This document shows positions 60,931 to 64,000 of a stretch of DNA of 64,000 bases, piece after piece. The stretch is from positions 32,796 to 96,795 of the forward strand of contig CALXIO010000003.1 in the NCBI GenBank assembly GCA_944388385.1, written 5' to 3'. Source of the stretch: an uncultured Ruminiclostridium sp. Its GTDB lineage: Bacteria; Bacillota; Clostridia; Oscillospirales; Ruminococcaceae. Numbering within the stretch: position 1 is the stretch's first letter; the number at the start of each line of letters is the position of its first letter. Both the position numbers and the translations under genes were made by a program. Below the pieces are notes generated by a model. The model made no database searches. It was given only the letters and a program-made list of their open reading frames with translations, and was not told where the DNA came from.

Positions 60931-61260
60931 TTGGTAAATGCAATCAATCTAAATAGAATAATTGTTATGTATGATAACGAAAGATTTATAGGCTGGTTAA
61001 GATACAACTTATTTTGGGATAATACACCATTTATAAATATGCTTTATTTTTTAGACAAAGAAAGAGGAAAAGGTAATGGAAGTAAATTACTTGAGTATTG
61101 GGAAGGTGAAATGAAAAAACAAGGATATGACGCAGTTTTAACATCCACACGATCAAATGAACAAGCTCAATTTTTTTATAGAAAACATAATTATATAGAT
61201 AGTGGTTCTCTGATATTACCGGAAGAACCATTAGAAATAATTTTTTATAAGAAATTATAA
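60931..61260 (+). pseudogene. 5'-truncated GNAT acetyltransferase
   Basis: About 109 residues matching the C-terminal two-thirds of a GNAT N-acetyltransferase: MYDNERFIGWLRYNLFWDNT, the acetyl-CoA loop RGKGNGSKLLEYWEGEM, and FFYRKHNYIDSGSL. Protein-like sequence continues upstream of the TTG at 60931 to a TAA at 60901 (HLSKDELVNAINL), but no start codon with a ribosome site exists, so the first ~30-40 residues of the family are missing. A break point probably lies near 60900. Confidence 0.65.
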
Positions 61261-61307
61261 TAGCAGGCGAATAAATTGAATAAAGAAAATATGATAAAAT
61301 AACAAAA

Positions 61308-61329
61308 AGTCTCCCATCGAGGGAGACTT
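61308..61329 (+). terminator. Terminator-like hairpin
   Basis: AAGTCTCCC, loop ATCGA, GGGAGACTT; followed by ATTTACG. It lies 47 bp after the acetyltransferase fragment. Confidence 0.6.
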
Positions 61330-61335
61330 ATTTAC

Positions 61336-61463
61336 GAAAATTGTTTTGCGTAGCGAAACAATGAAGGGCAAAGAGGCTTTACCATAAAGCCTACATTGAG
61401 GACTCAGTGAAAATTGTTTTGCGAAGCAAAATAATGAAGAGCAAAGAGACTTTATCAAGTCCG
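61336..61463. repeat. Tandem imperfect 55-bp repeats with internal hairpins
   Basis: Two copies start GAAAATTGTTTTGCG at 61336 and 61409 (73-bp period) and share the block through AATGAAGrGCAAAGAGrCTTTA. Each contains a small inverted repeat (TTGTTTTGC-GTA-GCGAAACAA; TTGTTTTGC-GAA-GCAAAATAA). The second copy continues into GCAAAGAGACTTT...AAAGTCCTTTGC (61441-61490). This looks like a dispersed intergenic repeat family, possibly a MITE-type element. Confidence 0.7.
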
Positions 61464-61490
61464 AAGGACGCAGAGAAAGTCCTTTGCAAC

Positions 61491-61523
61491 AAAAAAATTC
61501 CCCTTGAAAAGGGGAATTTTTTT
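61491..61523. terminator. Bidirectional terminator hairpin
   Basis: AAAAAAATTCCCC, loop TTGAAAA, GGGGAATTTTTTT; a strong symmetrical stem with A- and T-runs. The rest of 61261-61666 holds no gene. Confidence 0.8.
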
Positions 61524-61666
61524 GTTATGTGGTACGGATGTTCATAACCAACCTAAAATCTATATTGAAAATCCGGCTGATGGCTCACATATTTCTCCGT
61601 ACATTTGCTTGCATTGTGCCTCTTTGATATGATGGTAGCACAAGATTTTAAGGAGGTCAAGATTTT

Positions 61667-62044
61667 ATGGAAAAGTACAAATATGACGAAAACAATGGGC
61701 TATGGTATGGGCTGCAAGGCGATTATTATTTGCCGTGCCTGAAACTACCGGTGGAAGAACCAGTGCATATCGGTGTATGGGGTCAGCGGCACTTGAATTA
61801 TCTGCGAGATAACAAGCGGGTTTTTCTCTCCGGCTTGCAGCTAAGCGGCAAGCTTAACGGATACATCGCCGACATTGACCAGCAGGCTGAAGATATGTTT
61901 TTTCGGCTTGTAAAACAGATGGCAGAACGTGAGGGCGTATCCGAAACGCTCAAAGCAGAAAATCAAATGGAGTGGGTACAGCGAATTAACAGTATCAGAA
62001 ATCGAGCAATAGAAATTGTTAATACAGGAATTATATTTGTATAA
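61667..62044 (+). CDS. tnpV: TnpV-like transposon protein
   Basis: A 125-residue protein resembling TnpV of Tn4451/Tn4453-type mobilisable transposons, with the typical segments LWYGLQGDYYLPCLKLP, GVWGQRHLNYLRDNKRV and a C-terminal helix with NQMEWVQRINSIRNRAIEIV. TnpV accompanies the TnpX recombinase and its role is unclear. TAAGGAGGTC precedes the ATG. No TnpX gene is visible, so this is probably an isolated remnant. It supports a mobile-element origin of the right end. Confidence 0.78.
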   Translation: MEKYKYDENNGLWYGLQGDYYLPCLKLPVEEPVHIGVWGQRHLNYLRDNKRVFLSGLQLSGKLNGYIADIDQQAEDMFFRLVKQMAEREGVSETLKAENQMEWVQRINSIRNRAIEIVNTGIIFV

Positions 62045-62119
62045 AGAAGACAGCCTCTGCGGATTTTGTGTCCGCAGAGGCAAAAATTATTTATAAATCT
62101 TGCGGCGGTCAAAATATAA

Positions 62120-63205
62120 TTATCCAATTACTAAAACCATAGGGCAAGGAGGCTGATTGACGCCGTTGCTATCGTCGTCATAATTACCGTCATACAGCTT
62201 GCCTCTTGAAATAGCCTCTCTTATTGTGGCAAAAAGCATAGCATTATCTGCATACAGATATTGTTTCTGCAAAGGAACACTATCCAGATGTGCAGGTATT
62301 TCTTGCTTCTTTCCTCTGAAAAACTCGGTAAGCAGCTCTTTTAGATCATTTACTATCTCGTACTTCGCTTCCGTACAAAGGTTCCACAAAACTTGCGCCT
62401 CATCCTTACAGAGAACAGGAATGTTGATGACTGGTTTTCCGGCTTCCTCACGGAATAACTTACATTTTGTGAGCCAAGGAATAGCTTTGAGATATTCCGG
62501 ATTAAAACCTACACTTTCAGGATCAATTCCCGTGTGCATAATGTAGAGTAGCTTTGCAATCTCTGCATCAACAAAGGTGTTCTCAGGGAAAAATGTATAA
62601 GCGGCCGAATGATAATATGGGTAACACGGGAATCCGTCTGCACCATACACGTGCATTTCAAGCATCTCGCAATTGGCATATTTGTCAAACCTTGCAACGC
62701 GTTCACCCGAGTAAGAATGTGCCAACAACTCGATATGGTCCTTGTAATCAAACTCCTTGAAATTAACATGGCCAAAGGCAATCCATCGTCCACCGTTAGG
62801 ACGTTCATTAAATTGCTGTTCAGCATTGAATATTTCTGAAAAGGTCATATACGTTCCGTAATCCAGACAGTTGAATGCAACATACAGTTCCGGGGAGTTT
62901 CTTGCATCAAATGAACACCTTTCGTAAAACTCACACTGACGGAGCTTCACAAGGGCTTTTTCGATAGCATTCCAGAATAACTCAAAATTCTCATGTACAC
63001 ATTTTTTCTGCGCAGGAATATACTTTTCCTTATCATCCAAAGTTGAAATCATAAAGTCTGTATAAACTTTGTTCCCAACCTTTTTCATTAGTTCACCGTC
63101 TACCAGCTTTTCAACAATAGGTTCTACATATGCTGCCGGAATACCGATAGACAATGCAATCTCCTCAATAGTTACCGGCTTAGAGTAAGCCAGCCACAGG
63201 ATATT
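62120..63205 (-). CDS. Winged-helix/effector part of a split sigma-factor gene
   Basis: The open frame from 63205 to 62120 (about 361 residues) begins NILWLAYSKPVTIEEIALSI, a winged-helix-like segment, and its first Met is at 63154 (MSIGIPAAYVE). The remainder (FERCSFDARNSP to MVLVIG) has no family I can name; it is rich in aromatic residues and has no membrane span. It is in the same frame as the sigma-70-like gene upstream, from which only one TAG codon (63206-63208) separates it. No ribosome site fits 63154. It is probably the C-terminal part of one ~560-residue protein in relatives. Confidence 0.6.
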   Translation of the reverse strand, partial: NILWLAYSKPVTIEEIALSIGIPAAYVEPIVEKLVDGELMKKVGNKVYTDFMISTLDDKEKYIPAQKKCVHENFELFWNAIEKALVKLRQCEFYERCSFDARNSPELYVAFNCLDYGTYMTFSEIFNAEQQFNERPNGGRWIAFGHVNFKEFDYKDHIELLAHSYSGERVARFDKYANCEMLEMHVYGADGFPCYPYYHSAAYTFFPENTFVDAEIAKLLYIMHTGIDPESVGFNPEYLKAIPWLTKCKLFREEAGKPVINIPVLCKDEAQVLWNLCTEAKYEIVNDLKELLTEFFRGKKQEIPAHLDSVPLQKQYLYADNAMLFATIREAISRGKLYDGNYDDDSNGVNQPPCPMVLVIG

Positions 63206-63799
63206 CTAGGCAATAAGATCGTTTTTGATAAGTGTGATCGGCTCTCCCTTCAATCCGGGATTTCCACTGTAAGAAACATGAAGTGTTATAGGTGAATAAC
63301 TTTGCTTTGAGTATTTTCCCATATCGCTGATTCCTTTCTTTACATGATCCCTGCCAAGATGCAATCTGCTTTTTACAGTTCCCTCGGGAATGTCCAATTC
63401 TGATGCAATCTGACTTACGCTCTGACCGTTCATATAGTACCGCACGATAACCTCGCGATAATTTTTGACAAGGTATGCAACTGCTTTACGAACGTTCTCA
63501 ACTTCGTCATCTTCATCGTTCAATTGGATCATGGCATTCTCATCAACGATATCAAAATCATCTCCAATACTGACTATTGGTTGCTTATATCTTTTGCGGA
63601 GCATGTCATTAAATTTCCGCCCCATAACAACGAGAAGCCATGCTTTTACATCTTGAATATCTTTGCCACGTGCCATGTATGACAGTGCAGCAAGAAGTGT
63701 CTCCTGTGTTAGATCTTCAGCATCATATATATTGCCGCATCTTTGTAAGGCTGCAGATAACAGGAATTCTATGTAGTTTTCTAATTCTTTGCTTTGCAT
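63206..63799 (-). CDS. Sigma-70-family (ECF-like) RNA polymerase sigma factor
   Basis: A 197-residue protein with region 2 (IYDAEDLTQETLLAALSYM, WLLVVMGRKFNDMLRKR) and region 4 (YREVIVRYYMNGQSVSQIASELDIPEGTVKSRLHLGRD). It ends IKNDLIA at TAG 63206-63208, after which the frame stays open for 361 more codons, so it may be truncated by a CAG-to-TAG change. GAGGTACCGAAG precedes the ATG at 63799. Sigma factors of this type are common on conjugative and mobilisable elements. Confidence 0.85.
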   Translation of the reverse strand: MQSKELENYIEFLLSAALQRCGNIYDAEDLTQETLLAALSYMARGKDIQDVKAWLLVVMGRKFNDMLRKRYKQPIVSIGDDFDIVDENAMIQLNDEDDEVENVRKAVAYLVKNYREVIVRYYMNGQSVSQIASELDIPEGTVKSRLHLGRDHVKKGISDMGKYSKQSYSPITLHVSYSGNPGLKGEPITLIKNDLIA

Positions 63800-63930
63800 C
63801 TTCGGTACCTCTTTTGAAAGCTTTCACCTACAAGGTCGCAACAATAGCTTCTCGGTTCAATGTTTTTTCAAAATTTTTTCTACAGAAACAGGGGTAGCCG
63901 CCGCAGGAAAACTTGCAGCGGCTCATTTGT

Positions 63931-64000
63931 TTATACATTGGCAATCAGTGTGGTCAGGGATTTTCTCTGGCCTTCGGTAGGCTCCTTCAGTTTGCCGTTC
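63931..64000 (-). CDS. 3' end of a gene cut by the window edge
   Basis: A frame open to the right edge ends KLKEPTEGQRKSLTTLIANV at TAA (63931-63933). Just downstream is a stem of GCCGCTGCAAG and CCTGCGGCGGC (about 63889-63922) that may be its terminator. Too short to identify. Confidence 0.4.
   Translation of the reverse strand, partial: NGKLKEPTEGQRKSLTTLIANV

Noticed and set aside
57292..63208. Genome-wide recoding of TAG as glutamine
   Set aside because: Only two cases are seen, one in a gene with a further frameshift; TAG at 20519-20521 acts as a normal stop directly before a coupled start codon. Kept only as a possible local suppression.

Overview
The window looks like chromosomal DNA of a low-to-moderate GC, Gram-positive anaerobe of the Clostridia, most likely a gut member of the Oscillospiraceae/Ruminococcaceae. 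The evidence is the single-chain clostridial purL, the gerW (ytfJ)-DUF2953-scpB-scpA-M50 gene order, biotin-dependent sodium-pumping decarboxylase subunits, several S11 peptidases, an NPxTG-type surface anchor, and canonical TTGACA-17-TATAAT promoters with AGGAGG-like ribosome binding sites. No tRNA, rRNA or CRISPR array was seen. The species assignment is inference.

Layout: 1-8.1 kb (minus strand) carries der (cut by the window edge), a PDZ/radical-SAM DUF512 protein, rpmF, a P-loop protein, pgi, a D-Ala-D-Ala carboxypeptidase, and a 734-residue protein that fuses an S11-like domain to a MurF-like domain, both with damaged catalytic motifs. 8.4-10.2 kb is a repeat-rich, frameshifted surface protein. 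10.3-14.2 kb holds a ClC transporter, oadG-oadB, and two HPr-like proteins without the phospho-histidine. 14.4-21.2 kb holds mtaB, purL, a FliB-like protein and a HAD phosphatase. 21.3-29.9 kb is a glycan locus: GH31 alpha-xylosidase, a small acidic protein, a TetR regulator with a four-half-site operator, GH2, a GPH sugar:cation symporter and a GH36-like enzyme, which fits use of xyloglucan- or galactoside-type oligosaccharides. 30-31.6 kb has a transglutaminase-like lipoprotein and a flavoprotein.

31.8-36.9 kb is a thiamine operon, thiS-thiF-thiG-thiH-thiE-thiC, under a TPP riboswitch with a terminator. 37-42.7 kb has a MATE transporter fused to a cytidylate-kinase-like domain, an AraC regulator divergent from a sugar isomerase/dehydrogenase/transporter set, and a candidate orphan small RNA. 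43-47.3 kb has a membrane-anchored surface protein and a divergently arranged MacAB-like efflux system. 47.3-50.5 kb encodes a carboxyltransferase, a biotin carrier and an OadA-like subunit that would complete the pump whose beta and gamma subunits lie at 12 kb. 50.6-56.1 kb is a conserved housekeeping/sporulation cluster (rluB, dac, gerW, DUF2953, scpB, scpA, M50 protease). 56.3-57.2 kb is an FMN riboswitch and ribU.

From 57.3 kb the DNA becomes accessory: a broken EAL-domain gene, small membrane proteins, a truncated acetyltransferase, tandem repeats, TnpV, and a sigma-70-like gene separated by one amber codon from a same-frame winged-helix-like ORF. The most interesting items are the S11-MurF pseudoenzyme fusion, the MATE-kinase fusion, the orphan RNA at 42.7 kb, the His-less HPr pair, and two genes cut by TAG where glutamine would be expected.
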